The notes under the pieces: generated by a model
What the model was told of the DNA's origin: nothing
What the model saw: the letters and a program-made list of their open reading frames with translations, nothing else
Databases searched by the model: none
Source of the DNA: Photobacterium profundum SS9
GTDB lineage: Bacteria; Pseudomonadota; Gammaproteobacteria; Enterobacterales; Vibrionaceae
NCBI RefSeq assembly: GCF_000196255.1
Contig: NC_006370.1
Coordinates: forward strand, 2,493,411-2,557,410
Length of the DNA: 64,000 nucleotides
Direction: 5' to 3'
Program-made: the position numbers and the translations under genes
Part shown: piece by piece, positions 29,780 through 41,095 of the stretch
Numbering within the stretch: the first letter of the stretch is position 1
How the letters are laid out: the number at the start of each line of letters is the position of its first letter

Positions 29780-30973
29780 ATGACTACTTCTATTTATCTT
29801 GTTAAAGGCCGTGAAAAATCACTTCGTCGCCGCCACCCTTGGGTTTTCTCTCGCGGTATCGATCGCATTGAAGGGAATAAACCTTCAATGGGTGAAACTG
29901 TTGAAGTTTACGACAACAAAGGCGAATGGTTAGCACGTGGTGCGTATTCTCCACAATCACAAATTCGTATTCGTGTTTGGACATTCGATAAAAAAGAAGT
30001 AATCAACGTCGATTTCTTTGTTAAGCGCCTTAAAGCTGCACAAGCTTTACGTGATGTATTAGCAGCACGTGATGGTTTAACAGGCTACCGTTTAATCGCC
30101 GCTGAATCTGATGGTTTACCAGGTATCACCATTGACCGTTACCAAAACTTTTTGGTTTGTCAGCTACTAAGTGCTGGCGCTGAAGAACAGAAAGATGCAC
30201 TGGTTGAAGCATTAAATATCTGTTACCCAGAATGTAGTGTATACGAACGTTCTGATGTAGCAGTTCGTAAAAAAGAAGGCCTAAAACAGCGTACAGGTGT
30301 TCTTTCAGGCGAAGAGCCACCTAAGTTTGTGACTATCGAAGAAAACGGCATTAAAATCAATGTTGATATCGTCGGTGGACATAAAACAGGTTTCTACCTA
30401 GACCAACGCGATAGCCGCCAAGCCGCCGTTAAATATGTGAATGGTAAGCGTGTTCTAAATTGCTTCTGTTACACCGGTGGTTTCGGGCTTTACGCTCTTA
30501 AAGGTGGTGCTAGCCAAGTCGTTAACGTTGATGTTTCACAACCAGCGCTAGACACAGCACGATTAAACACAGAAGCGAACGGTTTACCTGTTGAAAACGC
30601 AGAATTCGTAAATGCTGATGTGTTCAAACTTCTGCGCGAATACCGTGAGCGTGGCGAATTCTTTGATGTTGTTATCATGGATCCACCTAAATTTGCTGAA
30701 TCTAAATCACAGCTGGTAGGTGCATGTCGTGGTTATAAAGATATCAACATGCTGGCGATGCAAATTCTTAATCCAGGCGGTATATTATTAACATATTCTT
30801 GTTCTGGTTTGATGGACAACGGTTTGTTCCAAAAAATTGTTGCAGATGCAGCCCTTGATGCACACCGTGAAGTACAGTTTATTGAACGTTTTGGCCAAGC
30901 CGCTGATCACCCACTAGACAGTGCTTACCCTGAAGGTTTCTACCTGAAAGGTTTTGCTTGCTACGTTAAATAA
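29780..30973 (+). CDS. rlmI: 23S rRNA m5C1962 methyltransferase RlmI
   Basis: Cytoplasmic SAM-dependent enzyme that methylates C1962 of 23S rRNA. The 397-aa protein begins with a PUA domain (about residues 1-75, [19 protein letters not shown]) and continues with an EEHD-like middle region and a Rossmann methyltransferase domain: [17 protein letters not shown] for SAM binding, the VIMDPPKF catalytic motif IV, and TYSCSGLM (motif VI cysteine). I use ATG 29780, which fits the family N-terminus (MTTSIYLV); the open frame runs 21 codons further upstream. Gene context yccA-tusE-acyP-rlmI agrees. Confidence 0.94.
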   Translation: MTTSIYLVKGREKSLRRRHPWVFSRGIDRIEGNKPSMGETVEVYDNKGEWLARGAYSPQSQIRIRVWTFDKKEVINVDFFVKRLKAAQALRDVLAARDGLTGYRLIAAESDGLPGITIDRYQNFLVCQLLSAGAEEQKDALVEALNICYPECSVYERSDVAVRKKEGLKQRTGVLSGEEPPKFVTIEENGIKINVDIVGGHKTGFYLDQRDSRQAAVKYVNGKRVLNCFCYTGGFGLYALKGGASQVVNVDVSQPALDTARLNTEANGLPVENAEFVNADVFKLLREYRERGEFFDVVIMDPPKFAESKSQLVGACRGYKDINMLAMQILNPGGILLTYSCSGLMDNGLFQKIVADAALDAHREVQFIERFGQAADHPLDSAYPEGFYLKGFACYVK

Positions 30974-31005
30974 AAGCGAGCAAACAACCATTGCTACGCT
31001 AAACA

Positions 31006-31033
31006 AAAAAGCCTGATTCTGTCAGGCTTTTTG
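31006..31033. terminator. Bidirectional terminator between rlmI and the TauE-like gene
   Basis: AAAAAGCCTGA / TCAGGCTTTTT perfect stem with T-runs on both strands. It serves the convergent genes on both sides. Confidence 0.9.
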
Positions 31034-31036
31034 TTT

Positions 31037-31795
31037 CTAAAACATTAATGCCGCTATACAACCGCATAAGGTCATTATAAATAAGAACCACTTGAGGGTG
31101 GCCGGTTGTGCTTTAATCGCCATGTTAACGGCAATATGAGCACCAAACATGGTTCCAAAGGCCAAAATTAACCCAGGTACCCACATCACTAACCCTTCAG
31201 CAATGAATAACCCTAATGCGACAACAGTAAATACTAATGTACATAGCATTTTGAGTGCATTAGCTCTTACCAAGTCATATCGCAATGTGCCAGCTAACGC
31301 TGCAATTAATACAAACCCCACCCCAGCTTGAATAAAGCCACCATAAAAACCTGCAATACCCAGCCCCCACCACGAACTCGGTGTGTCTCTTACTTTATTA
31401 ACTAACGTGCCGGGCTCTGGGGCAATAAAAGAAGGCTTCACCAGCATCACAGCCGCCATGATCAGCATTGTGCCTAATAGCACGGGCTTTATGTATTCAG
31501 TTGGCATATAGGCAGCAGCAGCGGCTCCGATTAAGCCACCGATAACAGAAGGAATAAGAATAGGAATTATATCGTCAGAATCCATCTTACCATGACGTTT
31601 GAACCCTGATACAGCAGTCACAGCCTGCATAGCAACCCCTACCCGATTAGTGGCATTTGCCACTTCTGCAGGCATCCCCATGATCATTAGTGCAGGCAAG
31701 GTCAAATTGGAACCACCACCAGCAAGCGTATTGATAATACCGGCTAAAAAGCCTGTTATGAGTAGCAGGCAAACATGCAGAAGCGTTATGTCCAT
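31037..31795 (-). CDS. TauE/SafE-family sulfite/sulfonate exporter-like membrane protein
   Basis: A 252-aa inner-membrane protein with about eight hydrophobic segments in two repeated halves. The typical repeat signature is visible: GFLAGIINTLAGGGSNLTLPAL in the first half and GFYGGFIQAGVGFVLIAAL in the second. Characterised members export sulfite, sulfoacetate or related anions, but substrate cannot be deduced. It stands alone, convergent with rlmI. Confidence 0.88.
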   Translation of the reverse strand: MDITLLHVCLLLITGFLAGIINTLAGGGSNLTLPALMIMGMPAEVANATNRVGVAMQAVTAVSGFKRHGKMDSDDIIPILIPSVIGGLIGAAAAAYMPTEYIKPVLLGTMLIMAAVMLVKPSFIAPEPGTLVNKVRDTPSSWWGLGIAGFYGGFIQAGVGFVLIAALAGTLRYDLVRANALKMLCTLVFTVVALGLFIAEGLVMWVPGLILAFGTMFGAHIAVNMAIKAQPATLKWFLFIMTLCGCIAALMF

Positions 31796-32083
31796 ATAAT
31801 GCTTGTATCCCTATGTTATGAGGAAGCTGGGTATAATTATTAAATATGGTGAAAGTTACGCTAGCACAATACATAAACAAGATTAGCGAAAAATAATGTA
31901 AACCTGATATTTAGTACAGCATTGATATCAAAAGACACTATAAATTGATTACGGGTACATCTGGTTCAGTTTAGATTCAGCTTTCTAGCTTCAGACTCAA
32001 AGTAACTGGTATAGAATATAATACTTTGTCACACTTACATTCGCTTTATCTTAATTCGTCATTAGAATTCGAAAGGAATAAAC
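31796..32083. other. Divergent promoter region between TauE-like and DUF2057 genes
   Basis: Holds the two divergent promoters. AAAGGAATAAAC upstream of 32084 is the ribosome-binding site of the DUF2057 gene. No other signal recognised. Confidence 0.4.
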
Positions 32084-32728
32084 ATGAAACTACGTACCGC
32101 CATCATCGCTCTAACAGCTTGTGGACTAAGTTTTCCAACATTAGCAGACGTAAATCTTGAATTACCTAAAAGTGCTGAACTTGTACTGGTCAACGGTGTT
32201 GATGCTGAAGGTAACGCTGCGCTTACTTTGAAAGATGGTAAAAACCAAATCGCATTCCGCATTGAAAAAAACTACCGCGAAAATGGCGATTACAATCTAT
32301 TCAAGTCAGATATCGTTATCATGACGTTTGACGGTCAAGATGCTAATTATGTATTAACACTACCTAAAATCACATCAAGCCTTGAAGGTGAAAAGTTTAA
32401 CCGCAACCCTTCACTAAAACTAAAAAATAAATCAGATAGCTCTGTGAATTTTGAGCAGGGTAAGCTAATGAAAAATGGCGTACAGTTTGGTCGTGATTTA
32501 GAAAAAGAGATGGCAGTCTACAACCAATCATCTCAGCCAGCGGCCTATGCAATGGCAACAGGTGCAATCGCGGTAACACTACCAGCCACGATTAACCCTG
32601 CTGATTACCCTGCACTTCAAAATAAAAATGGCGACAAAACAACTGTAGCTGGTCAAATGCTAGATTACTGGTACAGCCAAGCAGATGAAGCAACACGTGC
32701 TAACTTTAAAGCGCGTATTGCGAAGTAA
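32084..32728 (+). CDS. DUF2057 (YccT/CsgI-like) periplasmic protein
   Basis: A 214-aa exported protein. A signal peptide (about residues 1-21, ending TLADV) precedes the family core: LELPKSAELVLVNGVDAEG and the QIAFRIEKNYR block. E. coli YccT (CsgI) is a periplasmic modulator of curli assembly, whereas vibrio members are unstudied. The C-terminal ADEATRANFKARIAK helix is conserved. Monocistronic, ended by a strong convergent terminator. Confidence 0.85.
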   Translation: MKLRTAIIALTACGLSFPTLADVNLELPKSAELVLVNGVDAEGNAALTLKDGKNQIAFRIEKNYRENGDYNLFKSDIVIMTFDGQDANYVLTLPKITSSLEGEKFNRNPSLKLKNKSDSSVNFEQGKLMKNGVQFGRDLEKEMAVYNQSSQPAAYAMATGAIAVTLPATINPADYPALQNKNGDKTTVAGQMLDYWYSQADEATRANFKARIAK

Positions 32729-32761
32729 ACTCTTTTTTCTATATTATTAAAGTGGGAATAC

Positions 32762-32790
32762 AAAAGGCTTTGTATAAACGAAGCCTTTTT
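32762..32790. terminator. Terminator between the DUF2057 and HDOD genes
   Basis: AAAAGGCTTTG / CGAAGCCTTTT stem with 6-base loop. It works for both convergent genes. Confidence 0.85.
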
Positions 32791-32805
32791 AGCGGCTCAT
32801 TATCG

Positions 32806-34035
32806 TTAATGTAAGTAGCTGTTATTGCGTACTTCACGGATCATTTGATTATACAAACGCCCGACCAAATCCGGCGAAATATCATTCCCTTCCGTTACAC
32901 TATAAAGTAACTGCCAATCAGCCTGCTCAAAGGCGATAACACTTTCCAAGTATTTTTTAAGTTCACACTCTTGCCCTAATAAGGCTTTTTTAATTTCATC
33001 ATTAACCTTCAACATATCTAACGCTTCTTGAATATCTAAGCCTAAAATATCGGGAAGGTTTGAAAATAGTCCAACCAAAAAAGCCCTATCGATAAATGTT
33101 TTATTTTTACCTGTATTTATTGCAACCAACTCGCAAAAACGTGCCCGACTGACCGCTTTCGTATAAATATCAGTCGTTCTTGTTTGCGTTAATTCTTGAG
33201 CCGTTAATAACGATATAAACTTCCGCATATTATTCTCACCCATAAAGCATACAGCTTGCTTTATCGAGCCAATATTACCCTCTCTGCCATACAAAGACGT
33301 ATTCAGAAAAGAAATCAATTTATGCGTTAATTTAATATCAGACTCAAAAATACTCGTTAGCTCTTTGTAACAGTAATTATCTGCCATAACATGTTGAAAT
33401 ACATTAAGTAAAATGCCTTCATTCAAAGTATTCGTTCTAACTTCAACAAGATTTTGCTTTGAAAATACATCACCTTTGAAAAAATCTACCTTACACAAAG
33501 AGTACTGCTTAAACTCTTCATAAGAAGAGATATCATCAAGAATAATACGCAAATTGAACCTTTTTGCCTTATTGATCAATGATTCAACTAGCGATCTTTT
33601 TTTGTTTGTAACCGATATCTTCACATGGCTTATATTTTTCAGGTAGTTTTCAAAGCCGTTATAAAGAACACGATCATCCATCATTAAAAAGTAGTTATTA
33701 CGAGATGCTTTTTGGACTAAGTCTAATAACTCCGTATCAAGAACTTCTTGTTTTGATAATTCAATAACTAAGCCACGTGAAGAAAAGAAATAATCGATAA
33801 TATTTTTAAATGTATTTTTCTCAAACGTAATAATCAACACTTTATTGTCTGAGTACTGATTGAGACCTGCATGAACCAATAAATCGTTCAATTTACGAGG
33901 ATCAGATCTGTCTGAAAAAACAGACATCGGAATACACTTGTCAGAAAACTGCGTTTTATTCATAAAGCTTATTTGGTAAGCAACCTTATTTTGCTGACGA
34001 TTAAAAACAGGTTGTCTTACAACAGAAAAATCCAT
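32806..34035 (-). CDS. EAL-like/HDOD signalling protein (YuxH family)
   Basis: A 409-aa cytoplasmic protein. The N-terminal part (about residues 1-190) is a degenerate EAL-like domain that starts FSVVRQPVFNRQQNKVAYQI and lacks the catalytic EAL triplet and metal ligands, so c-di-GMP hydrolysis is unlikely. The C-terminal HDOD domain (about 200-400) is marked by DIKLTHKLISFLNTSLYG, IKQAVCFMGENNMRKFI and AFLVGLFSNLPDIL. In Vibrio cholerae the similar CdgJ influences motility and biofilm. No operon partner is seen. The gene is AT-rich with many Lys and Asn codons. Confidence 0.85.
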   Translation of the reverse strand: MDFSVVRQPVFNRQQNKVAYQISFMNKTQFSDKCIPMSVFSDRSDPRKLNDLLVHAGLNQYSDNKVLIITFEKNTFKNIIDYFFSSRGLVIELSKQEVLDTELLDLVQKASRNNYFLMMDDRVLYNGFENYLKNISHVKISVTNKKRSLVESLINKAKRFNLRIILDDISSYEEFKQYSLCKVDFFKGDVFSKQNLVEVRTNTLNEGILLNVFQHVMADNYCYKELTSIFESDIKLTHKLISFLNTSLYGREGNIGSIKQAVCFMGENNMRKFISLLTAQELTQTRTTDIYTKAVSRARFCELVAINTGKNKTFIDRAFLVGLFSNLPDILGLDIQEALDMLKVNDEIKKALLGQECELKKYLESVIAFEQADWQLLYSVTEGNDISPDLVGRLYNQMIREVRNNSYLH

Positions 34036-34502
34036 TTACTCTTACTCTTTTCTAAATATCGATATAATCGTGGATAATCGGCACATTCTATGGAGCAATG
34101 TCACGCTTTATTTATAACATTATCCTGCTACTAATCATTATTTAAATTTCATTTTTGCCAATTCAACCACAATTAACCTTAACACTGTAAATACATCGAA
34201 ACCAACCCATTCACAGGTAAAATGAATAAAAGGCATTTATTTTCAATCTAAATATGCTCTCTAACCTCGCACATGCTACAAATCTTTCTTGCTTAGATTG
34301 GCATTCAAATTAGTTCTCGGTGCAAAATAAGATCATTTCCGTTACATAAAAACGACAGTTATTTGCGATTTAGTATGAAAAACAAGACAATCGATTGTGC
34401 ACATTTTGTCATCAACCCTATAGTTGTTTTTGTTCAGAACAGAAGTTTTCTGGTCAACGTGATTTTATCAATTCAATGAAACAATGTGTTAAGGATGATG
34501 AC
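34036..34502. other. Divergent region upstream of HDOD and GH18 chitinase genes
   Basis: About 470 AT-rich bases. An open frame continues upstream of the chitinase start from 34395, but has no ribosome-binding site. AAGGA at 34492-34496 precedes ATG 34503. Confidence 0.4.
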
Positions 34503-37500
34503 ATGCACCATTTGAAACAAAGGTCGATATCTAAGCCCTTATTTACGCTCAGTACCCTCACCGTTTCTTGTTTACTTGCATTTAATGCGCAGGCAGCTAT
34601 AGATTGCAGCAGTATAGAAGAATGGAACTCAAGTTCTTCCTATTCTGGAGGAGCGCAAGTACAAGAAAATAATATTGCTTATAAAGCAAATTGGTGGACT
34701 CAAGGGCAATCACCATCTACCCACTCTAATGCCTCTCAAGAATGGTCTTTACTCGATAGCTGTAAAACCGATGGAGGTATAGGCAACGAAGCACCAACGG
34801 TTTCGCTAAGCTCACCATCAGCTTCTGATATTATTACAGAAGGTGATACTGTTTCGATTACTGCCAATGCAGCAGATGCAGATGGCGCAGTGGTACGCGT
34901 CGATTTTTATACTAACGGCACGTTAATCGGTTCTGATTCATCAACCCCTTTTGCTTTGTCATGGATGGCAGTTCCAGGCCAACACAGCGTAACAGCGAAG
35001 GCAGTCGACGATAAAGGCGCTGAAACAACCAGCTCAGCTGTCATTATTACTGTTGATGCGGCCCAAGGTGGAAATGAATTACCAACAGTAGACCTAACCC
35101 TCTCAACCAATAGCGTAAACATTGGTGCAACAGTAATATTGACTTCAGTTGCTGCCGATTCTGATGGCACAATCGATAAAGTCGACTTCTTTGCCAATGG
35201 GGCATTAATTGGTACAGCCGCGACGTCACCATACACACTCACATACACTGCGGCTCAGTCTGGAAGCATCAGTTTTTTTGCTCGTGCTACTGACGATTTA
35301 GGAGCCACCTCTGACTCTGTGATTAGTCAACTTACAGTATCTGGTGGTTCTGTTGCCGGTAATTGTCGCCCTGATGGTCTATATCAAACAGAGGGGGTAA
35401 CCGTACCTTACTGTAGTATTTATGACGAAGATGGACGTGAAGTCATGGGCGCAGATCATCCTCGCCGTGTGATTGGCTACTTTACAAGTTGGCGCGCAGG
35501 TGATGATGCGCAAACCTCATACCTTGTAAAAGACATCCCTTGGGAGCAACTCACTCACATTAACTATGCGTTTGTGAGTATTGGTGCTGATGGCAACGTG
35601 AATATCGGAGACGTTAATGACCCGACTAATCCAGCAGTGGGTATGGAGTGGAACAACGTTGAAATTGATCCAGCATTAGGTTTTAAAGGGCATTTTGGTG
35701 CACTCGCGACAGCCAAAGCTAAGCATGATGTGAAAACGCTCATTTCAATCGGTGGGTGGGCTGAAACAGGCGGTCACTTTGGTCCAAACGGTGATCGTAT
35801 TGCCGATGGTGGCTTCTACACCATGACAACCAATGCCGATGGCAGCATAAACCATGCTGGCATCGAAAAATTTGCAACATCTGCAGTTGAAATGATTCGT
35901 AAATACAAGTTCGATGGTGTCGATGTCGATTACGAATACCCAACCAGTATGTCGGGCGCTGGTAATCCTGACGATATAATTTTTGCCGAAGCTCGCCGCC
36001 CTTACCTCATGCGTTCATACCATGAGTTAATGCGTGTACTGCGTGAAAAATTAGATAAAGCCAGTGCTAATGATGGCATTCACTATATGCTAACCATCGC
36101 TGCTCCATCTTCTGGCTACTTGTTACGCGGTATGGAAACAATGGAGATCACTAGTATCTCGATTATGTCAATATCATGTCTTATGATCTGCACGGAGCAT
36201 GGAATGAACACGTAGGTCATAACGCAGCCCTTTACGACACAGGTAAAGATTCAGAGCTTGCTATGTGGAGTGTCTATGACACTGCAGCTTATGGTGGTAT
36301 TGGTTACCTGAATACTGACTGGGCATATCACTACTTCCGAGGCTCAATGCCTGCAGGGCGCATTAATATTGGGGTTCCATATTATACGCGTGGTTGGCAA
36401 GGTGTCACAGGCGGAAATAATGGGCTTTGGGGTAAAGCACCACTGCCTAATCAAGCAGAATGTTTAGCGGGTACAGGTGAAGGCGAGAAAAATAAATGCG
36501 GCAATGGTGCAATGGGCATTGATAACTTGTGGCACGACAAAGGGGCTGCCGGTAATGAAATGGGCGCAGGCTCGAATCCAATGTGGCATGCAATGAACTT
36601 AGCACAAGGCATTTACGGTACTTACACGGCAGCTTATGGGCTCACGCCATCGAGTAATCCACTTGTGGGCACTTACGCGCGCAATTACGATGAAGTGGCT
36701 GTTGCGCCTTGGTTATGGAATGCCGAGAAGAAAGTATTCCTATCTACTGAAGATAAAGAGTCCATTAACGTTAAAGCTAATTACATCGTCGATAAAGAGA
36801 TCGGTGGCATCATGTTCTGGGAGCTAGCAGGTGACTATAACTGCTATGTGCTCGATGCTAATGGCCAACGTACCAGTATTGATGCAACAGAAAATGCCTG
36901 TAAGACCGGAAATGGCGAATACCATATGGGTAACACAATGACAAAAGCTATCTATGATAAGTTTAAGTCTGCTACACCGTATGGAAATACTGTCGCAACA
37001 GGTCCGATACCAACAGAAGCCGTCGATATTACAGTATCAATCAGTGGCTTTAAGGTGGGCGATAAAAACTACCCTATCAACCCTAAGTTAACCTTTACGA
37101 ACAACACTGGATCTGAACTTCCTGGTGGAACGGAATTCCAATTTGATATTCCAACATCAGCGCCAGATAACGCAACCGATCAATCTGGTGGTGGTTTAGC
37201 GGTTATAGCATCAGGACACGTTGCTGCGAATAACATTGGCGGACTACAAGGTGAAATGCACCGTGTTGCCTTTACCCTACCGTCTTGGAAAAATTTACCC
37301 AATGGCGGCACGTACGAGCTGGATATGGTTTATTACCTCCCAATATCTGGACCTGCTAATTATGCCGTTAACATTAACGGTAAAGAATATGCACTCAAGT
37401 TTGAATATCCAGATCTACCGCTAGGTGATATTGGCTCAGGAAGTGGTGGTAATGGCGGCGACTGTAATATTACAGGCATCAACACTTACCCTAACTGGCC

Positions 37501-37642
37501 ACAAATAGATTCGGGCGGTCAGCCTAGCCACGCTAATCAAGGAGACAAAATCATTCATAACGGCGTAATCTACCAAGCAAACTGGTGGACAAGCTCAACA
37601 CCTGGAGGCGATGGCAGCTGGGCAACGGTTTGCTCAATTTAA
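34503..37642 (+). pseudogene. GH18 chitinase (ChiA-like) interrupted by a single-base frameshift
   Basis: Reads as one multi-domain secreted chitinase of about 1046 aa in two frames: first part 34503-36215, second from about 36155 to 37642. Domains in order: signal peptide (ends NAQA), CBM5 chitin-binding (NSSSSYSGGAQ, KANWWTQG), two Ig-like Big/PKD repeats, GH18 with the intact catalytic FDGVDVDYEYP (Glu478), then ChiA-type C-terminal domain ([17 protein letters not shown]) and a last CBM5 (YQANWWTS). Near 36150-36156 one base is missing: after MEIT the next frame continues [15 protein letters not shown], a standard GH18 strand. The first part alone lacks the end of the barrel. No slippery heptamer is visible, so this is a mutation or a sequence error. 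AAGGA precedes ATG 34503. Confidence 0.88.
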
Positions 37643-37664
37643 GCTAATCGACATCATTAATTTG

Positions 37665-37692
37665 AAGCGCAGATAGTATCTGCGCTTTCATT
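37665..37692 (+). terminator. Terminator after the GH18 chitinase
   Basis: Near-perfect palindrome AAGCGCAGATA / TATCTGCGCTT, followed by TCATTT. Confidence 0.75.
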
Positions 37693-38100
37693 TACAAAAC
37701 AAACAAACAATCAAACAACCAATCATCGGCAAAACTTAGAAAAAATGAGATATTGTGCTCATTTTTTCGCCAAACAGTTCAACGGGCTATTTTTAACGTT
37801 GTTAGATAAATACAGATAATTTTATTAATAAATAACAACACTTTATAATGCGAAACTGAAACTTTGCTTCACCTTTATATTCAATTTCGCAACCTTGGGT
37901 TTAAAGCCTAATTAAACGATGTTTAGTAAATAAGCGTCTGTTATTAAATTAATTATTACACCATTATCTCAAACAACGCTTATTTAGTGAAAAATATTAT
38001 ATACACCTCTTTACGCTTTAAGCACTAAAATTTATTATTTTTTATGTTAAAGTCTGCATCCCGTTAACACAAAGAATAAAAAGAGTGTTCAGTAAGTAAA
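37693..38100. other. AT-rich spacer before the L,D-transpeptidase-like gene
   Basis: About 410 bases, with no supported gene or clear repeat. It must contain the promoter of the following gene. Confidence 0.4.
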
Positions 38101-38745
38101 ATGAAAAAAGCAATTTGCCTATGCATTTTGATTTTCTTTTATTTGCCTATTCAGGCATCTGCAAGTAATGTCAAAAGTAGTTCATATTCTAATAATAATG
38201 CTGATATTGTAGTACAGTACGTTTACAAGAAGACAAAGCTTGAAGGCGTTGTTGATTATGCAATTTTCAAACAAGGATTTAACGCATACACCAATACTAA
38301 GGGAAAAAAGAAGTCGCTACTTACGATCATTGATTACAGTAAGCCTTCAACTGAAAAAAGATTCTTTGTTATTGATTTAAAAAACCATACATTACTGTAC
38401 AACACGTATGTTTCTCATGGTGTAAACAGCGGTGGTAAAATGGCGAAAAATTTCTCTAATACTGTTGATTCAAGAAAAAGCTCGTTAGGTACATATCTAA
38501 CGTCAACGACCTATAACGGTGGCAATGGTTACTCGCTAAAGTTAGATGGACTTACTGCTGGCATCAATGATAATGCACGTCGTCGCTACATTGTGATTCA
38601 TGGTGCTGACTATGCGACAGAGACTTTTATAAAGCGAAACGGTTACTTAGGTCGCAGTTGGGGTTGCCCGGCTTTACCTAAAAAATTATCGAAGAAAATC
38701 ATTGATACCATCAAAAATGGTAGTGTTATCTTTGCACATGCTTAA
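38101..38745 (+). CDS. Murein L,D-transpeptidase catalytic-domain family protein
   Basis: A 214-aa exported protein. Signal peptide at about residues 1-21 (ends ASA). The catalytic core shows IVIHGADYATETFIKRNG and the active-site segment GRSWGCPALP, where the Cys is the nucleophile of the YkuD-like fold. The family (PF13645-type) is probably involved in peptidoglycan cross-link remodelling or in attaching proteins to the wall, but substrates are unproven. Family members commonly have about 200-250 aa, so it is complete. It stands alone. Confidence 0.85.
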   Translation: MKKAICLCILIFFYLPIQASASNVKSSSYSNNNADIVVQYVYKKTKLEGVVDYAIFKQGFNAYTNTKGKKKSLLTIIDYSKPSTEKRFFVIDLKNHTLLYNTYVSHGVNSGGKMAKNFSNTVDSRKSSLGTYLTSTTYNGGNGYSLKLDGLTAGINDNARRRYIVIHGADYATETFIKRNGYLGRSWGCPALPKKLSKKIIDTIKNGSVIFAHA

Positions 38746-38755
38746 TACTTTTTAA

Positions 38756-38789
38756 ATTATGGTCGATGTCATTTGATTTCGACCATAAT
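38756..38789 (+). terminator. Hairpin after the transpeptidase-like gene
   Basis: ATTATGGTCGA / TCGACCATAAT perfect 11-bp stem. Only a weak T-run follows. Confidence 0.5.
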
Positions 38790-39321
38790 GCATTTAAAAA
38801 ACAAATAGTGATTGATTTCAAACATACAACTTTCATTCATTACAATGTGAATAAACCTAATAACAATAACCACTTATATATTAAACCGCCCTCTCTCCTT
38901 CCTAATTATTATAGTTTCAACAATCAAAGCTAACTAATTTACACTTAAGATAGCTACACATCTTAATCTCTTTGATTTAATAATATTTCTCGTAAAGAAA
39001 GGTGATTAAGTTCTATATCCAAGTCACCATAACAAATCCATTATTATTGCGTATGTCGAGATAAAGACAATAAACAACGTGCTAAACATAGCAATGCATT
39101 TTAATTTATAAAGATAATTCAAACACTTGAAGGTAAGAGAGTTGCATTCAAGAATAGTGAATAACAACAAATGTAATGAACAATAACGATCATAGAATAA
39201 TGATTAACGATTGTATTAACCGGATAGGTTCACATAGAAGCAGTATAACGATATAAAACCATTAGTTTATTTGTTAAACCCAAGTCATCTCAAGATGCTA
39301 GGTATATAACCTAATGAAGCT
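38790..39321. other. Noncoding region with a repeat-end remnant
   Basis: About 530 AT-rich bases without a supported gene. At 39279-39296 lies ACCCAAGTCATCTCAAGA, a degenerate end of the 266-bp repeat without the rest. Confidence 0.5.
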
Positions 39322-39350
39322 AAAAAAAATCCCCACCGAAGTAGGGCTTT
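39322..39350 (-). terminator. Terminator of ald
   Basis: On the minus strand the stem CCCTAC / GTGGGG is closed by a TTCG-type loop and followed by an eight-T run. It lies just downstream of the alanine dehydrogenase stop. Confidence 0.8.
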
Positions 39351-39373
39351 CTTAAAGTTTAGAGCAACTTTAT

Positions 39374-40495
39374 TTAAGCAATCGCTTTATCTGCAGCAAC
39401 AAACTCTAGGTCTAATGCAGATGCAACACTCTCACAAGTGATTTGACCACGGTAAACGTTTAGACCGTTTAGTAGGTGCTTATCATCTTGAAGCGCCGCT
39501 TTGTAGCCCTTATCAGCTAGCTTAAGAATGTAAGGTAGCGTTGCGTTGTTGAGTGCGAATGTTGATGTACGCGCAACAGCACCCGGCATGTTAGCAACAC
39601 AGTAGTGAACAACATCATCAACGATATATGTTGGATCGCTATGCGTTGTTGCATGAGATGTCTCAACACAACCACCTTGGTCGATTGCAACGTCTACAAT
39701 CGCAGAGCCCGGCTTCATTTTCTTAATCATTTCAGCTGTAACCAGTTTCGGAGCAGCAGCACCTACGACTAATACACCACCGATAACAAGGTCTGCCGCT
39801 AGTACATGCTTTTCAATCGCTTCTTTCGTTGAATAAACACACTGAACCGTACCACCAAATTGCGCGTCTAAATCACGTAATACATCGATATTACGGTCAA
39901 GAACAACAACGTTAGCACGTAGGCCTACAGCCATTTGTGCAGCGTTTGCACCAACAACACCACCACCGATGATAACAACTTTTGCAGGCTCAACACCTGG
40001 TACACCAGCTAGAAGCATACCGCTACCGCCTTTAGATTTCTCTAAAGCGAAAGCACCTGCTTGAATAGACATGCGACCTGCCACTTCTGACATTGGCGCA
40101 AGCAGGGGTAAGCGTCCTTTGTCGTCTGTTACAGTTTCATACGCAATACATACTGCTTTGCTGTTTACCAAGTCTGTAGTTTGCTCTGGATCCGGTGCCA
40201 AGTGAAGGTATGTGAATAGAATTTGACCTTCACGCAGCATAGCGCGTTCAACTGCTTGAGGCTCTTTTACTTTGACAATCATTTCTGCTTCAGCAAATAC
40301 CGCTTCAGCAGTTGGTAAAATTTGTGCACCAGCGTCGATGTAATCTTGGTCACTGAAACCAATACCTGAGCCAGCCAGAGTTTGAACGTATACAGTATGA
40401 CCATGAGAAACAGCTTCGTTTACTGAAGCTGGAACCATACCTACACGGTACTCATGAACTTTAATTTCCTTAGGTACACCAATAATCATCTTCAT
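39374..40495 (-). CDS. ald: Alanine dehydrogenase
   Basis: NAD+-dependent enzyme of 373 aa that interconverts L-alanine with pyruvate and ammonia. N-terminal [19 protein letters not shown], the catalytic KVKEPQ segment near residue 75, [11 protein letters not shown], the NAD-binding [17 protein letters not shown] near residue 170, and [21 protein letters not shown] near 270 are all typical. Length matches bacterial Ald. It precedes an accessory cassette on the same strand whose aminotransferase would use or make alanine, but a kilobase of noncoding DNA lies between them. Usually induced by alanine through Lrp-type regulators, none of which is seen here. Confidence 0.95.
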   Translation of the reverse strand: MKMIIGVPKEIKVHEYRVGMVPASVNEAVSHGHTVYVQTLAGSGIGFSDQDYIDAGAQILPTAEAVFAEAEMIVKVKEPQAVERAMLREGQILFTYLHLAPDPEQTTDLVNSKAVCIAYETVTDDKGRLPLLAPMSEVAGRMSIQAGAFALEKSKGGSGMLLAGVPGVEPAKVVIIGGGVVGANAAQMAVGLRANVVVLDRNIDVLRDLDAQFGGTVQCVYSTKEAIEKHVLAADLVIGGVLVVGAAAPKLVTAEMIKKMKPGSAIVDVAIDQGGCVETSHATTHSDPTYIVDDVVHYCVANMPGAVARTSTFALNNATLPYILKLADKGYKAALQDDKHLLNGLNVYRGQITCESVASALDLEFVAADKAIA

Positions 40496-41095
40496 TTTCC
40501 TTGCTGACTTGTTTAGGAGTTATATACACAATAATGAATTCCTCGTGGAATGTGTCACCATTTTTTAACTAATATTCAACAAATGGTTCTGGCATTTTAT
40601 TCCAAATCAGTATAATCAACCGATCTTGAGCTGCGTCACACTATATAAGTTCAACAAATGAACCCAAAGCAGACCAGTTAACCAGCTTTGAGAACTAAAG
40701 TAGCGGTTAAAACCACAACCAAAACAAAAAGCAGATATAAATACTAATGAAAACACTCGCATATAAGTAATATCAAGGTGTTAAAGGCATATTTAAAGGA
40801 TTAGCTATAGAACAAAGCACTATTTATATGAATTACCGCTCACTAAAGACTAAAGCAAGCCAAGGTTCAAAACCGCACAAGAAAACACATTTAATTAACA
40901 ATAAAGCAACCAACTGAAGTGTTAGAGGCAGACTTAAGATAATAAGATCACAAAAAAGGAGGCTACAGCTTTTATACCCGTGACAAATATCACAGTTAAA
41001 CTTGGGGGCATTGAGCTCAAGAGGCGTTATACCATTCAGGATAAGTCATTGGGCAAGCGTTTTCACAGGGGAAATTGATAATAACAAGGCAGAGA
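40496..41095. other. Noncoding upstream region of ald
   Basis: About 600 AT-rich bases with no supported gene. It should contain the ald promoter. I see no riboswitch or clear operator. Confidence 0.4.

Noticed and set aside
36141..36215. Programmed ribosomal frameshift in the GH18 chitinase
   Set aside because: No slippery heptamer or downstream pseudoknot is visible; homologues continue in a single frame.
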